Source: CCY15215 sp034932145 (GTDB lineage: Bacteria > Cyanobacteriota > Cyanobacteriia > Cyanobacteriales > Spirulinaceae). From it: 6,586 nucleotides of DNA. Positions within the stretch are counted from its first letter, which is position 1; every line of letters starts with the position of its first letter. Where the stretch lies: contig NZ_JAYGHV010000330.1 in assembly GCF_034932145.1 (NCBI RefSeq), forward strand, positions 1-6,586. The letters are read 5' to 3'. The notes below the pieces were generated by a model. It was not told the origin of the DNA and made no database searches. It worked only from the letters and a program-made list of their open reading frames with translations. Below, piece after piece: positions 6,347-6,586 of the stretch. The position numbers and the translations under genes were made by a program.

Positions 6347-6586
6347 GAGCAGGTCAGGAACCTCAGCCTAAAGGCGTGAGGCTTGAAAGAGAAATCTAAC
6401 AGGCCATTCTGACCAGACTCAGTACCCCGCGTACTACGTTATTTGGGTCACGACACCTTGGAATGCGAAGCTAGTTCCTCGCTCTGTCGTTAGCAGTTAA
6501 ACAATTTTAAGGTCACTGAAATAGTGCTGCTAACCTAACAAGCCCTTTTAACCTTGTCGAAGCTAACATTACCCTAGAAATAGGAG
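6347..6586 (+). ncRNA. HEARO / omega RNA scaffold of an IscB-type (OMEGA) element
   Basis: Seen: a chain of nested stems. GGTCAG (6352-6357) pairs with CTGACC (6409-6414), enclosing CCTCAGCC-TAAA-GGC(G)TGAGG (6361-6381) and the motif TTGAAAGAG (6383-6391). Next are AGTAC/GTACT (6421-6435) and ACGACA/TGTCGT (6450-6490, enclosing GGAA/TTCC). GTTAGCAG/CTGCTAAC (6489-6534) forms a three-way junction with TTAAA/TTTAA and CACT-GAAAT-AGTG. Then come ACAAG/CTTGT (6538-6557) and CCTA-GAAA-TAGG (6573-6584). The GAAA tetraloop shows the plus strand is the RNA. Known: HEARO RNAs lie just upstream of IscB-type RuvC/HNH nuclease genes and guide them to DNA. From memory, the IscB omega RNA used in structural work also has a first hairpin followed by TTGAAAGAG and ends with AACAA, a hairpin and a purine-rich site, as here. 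Inferred: the nuclease gene follows beyond the window. The 5' boundary is uncertain by several bases. GTTAGC (6489) could instead pair with GCTAAC (6562-6567), a possible pseudoknot. Confidence 0.75.
6582..6586 (+). promoter_or_regulatory. Ribosome binding site for a gene starting just past the right edge
   Basis: AGGAG ends the window on the strand of the structured RNA. Its AGG is also the 3' side of the CCTA-GAAA-TAGG hairpin, so the fold could hide it. The expected gene, by analogy with HEARO loci, is iscB, but no coding sequence is visible here. Confidence 0.5.

Noticed and set aside
6347..6586. tmRNA, RNase P RNA or a group I/II intron
   Set aside because: I see no tRNA-like end or tag frame, no RNase P conserved core and no intron catalytic domain; the fold and motifs fit HEARO better.

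Overview
The window looks like cyanobacterial chromosome. A cyanobacterial-type leucyl aminopeptidase gene carries the palindrome GCGATCGC (HIP1) at 5724-5731 and 5862-5869, and a third copy lies at 4457-4464. Heptamer repeats, small inverted-repeat elements and bacterial dynamin-like proteins also fit a cyanobacterium. I cannot name the genus.

Layout, left to right. (1) 1-4282, minus strand: a tightly packed operon. An 812-residue dynamin-like GTPase (4282 to 1844) is followed, with a 20-base overlap, by a 175-residue protein with one N-terminal membrane segment (1863 to 1336). After an 11-base gap comes a second dynamin-like GTPase that starts at 1324 and runs off the left edge after 441 codons. 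This block is AT-rich and I find no HIP1 site in it. (2) 4283-4774: 492 bases without a gene, holding two small inverted-repeat elements. One (4357-4496) has imperfect terminal repeats flanked by TA. The other (4628-4719) has AGGACTTACGCA ends, and its right end is repeated in tandem up to the pepA stop codon. (3) 4775-6241, minus strand: pepA, complete, with every M17 metal and catalytic residue in place. (4) 6242-6346: the short pepA upstream region, with five heptamer repeats. (5) about 6347-6586, plus strand: a densely base-paired RNA that I read as a HEARO/omega RNA, the guide-RNA scaffold of IscB (OMEGA) elements. The window ends on AGGAG, a likely ribosome binding site for a protein, probably IscB, starting just past the edge.

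How they work together. The two dynamin-like GTPases and the small membrane protein are probably co-translated and may act together on membranes; no function is proven. pepA is an ordinary housekeeping peptidase. The right edge is probably the left end of an IscB-type mobile element inserted upstream of pepA in divergent orientation. The RNA assignment rests on its fold, the shared TTGAAAGAG motif and the terminal layout, not on a database search.
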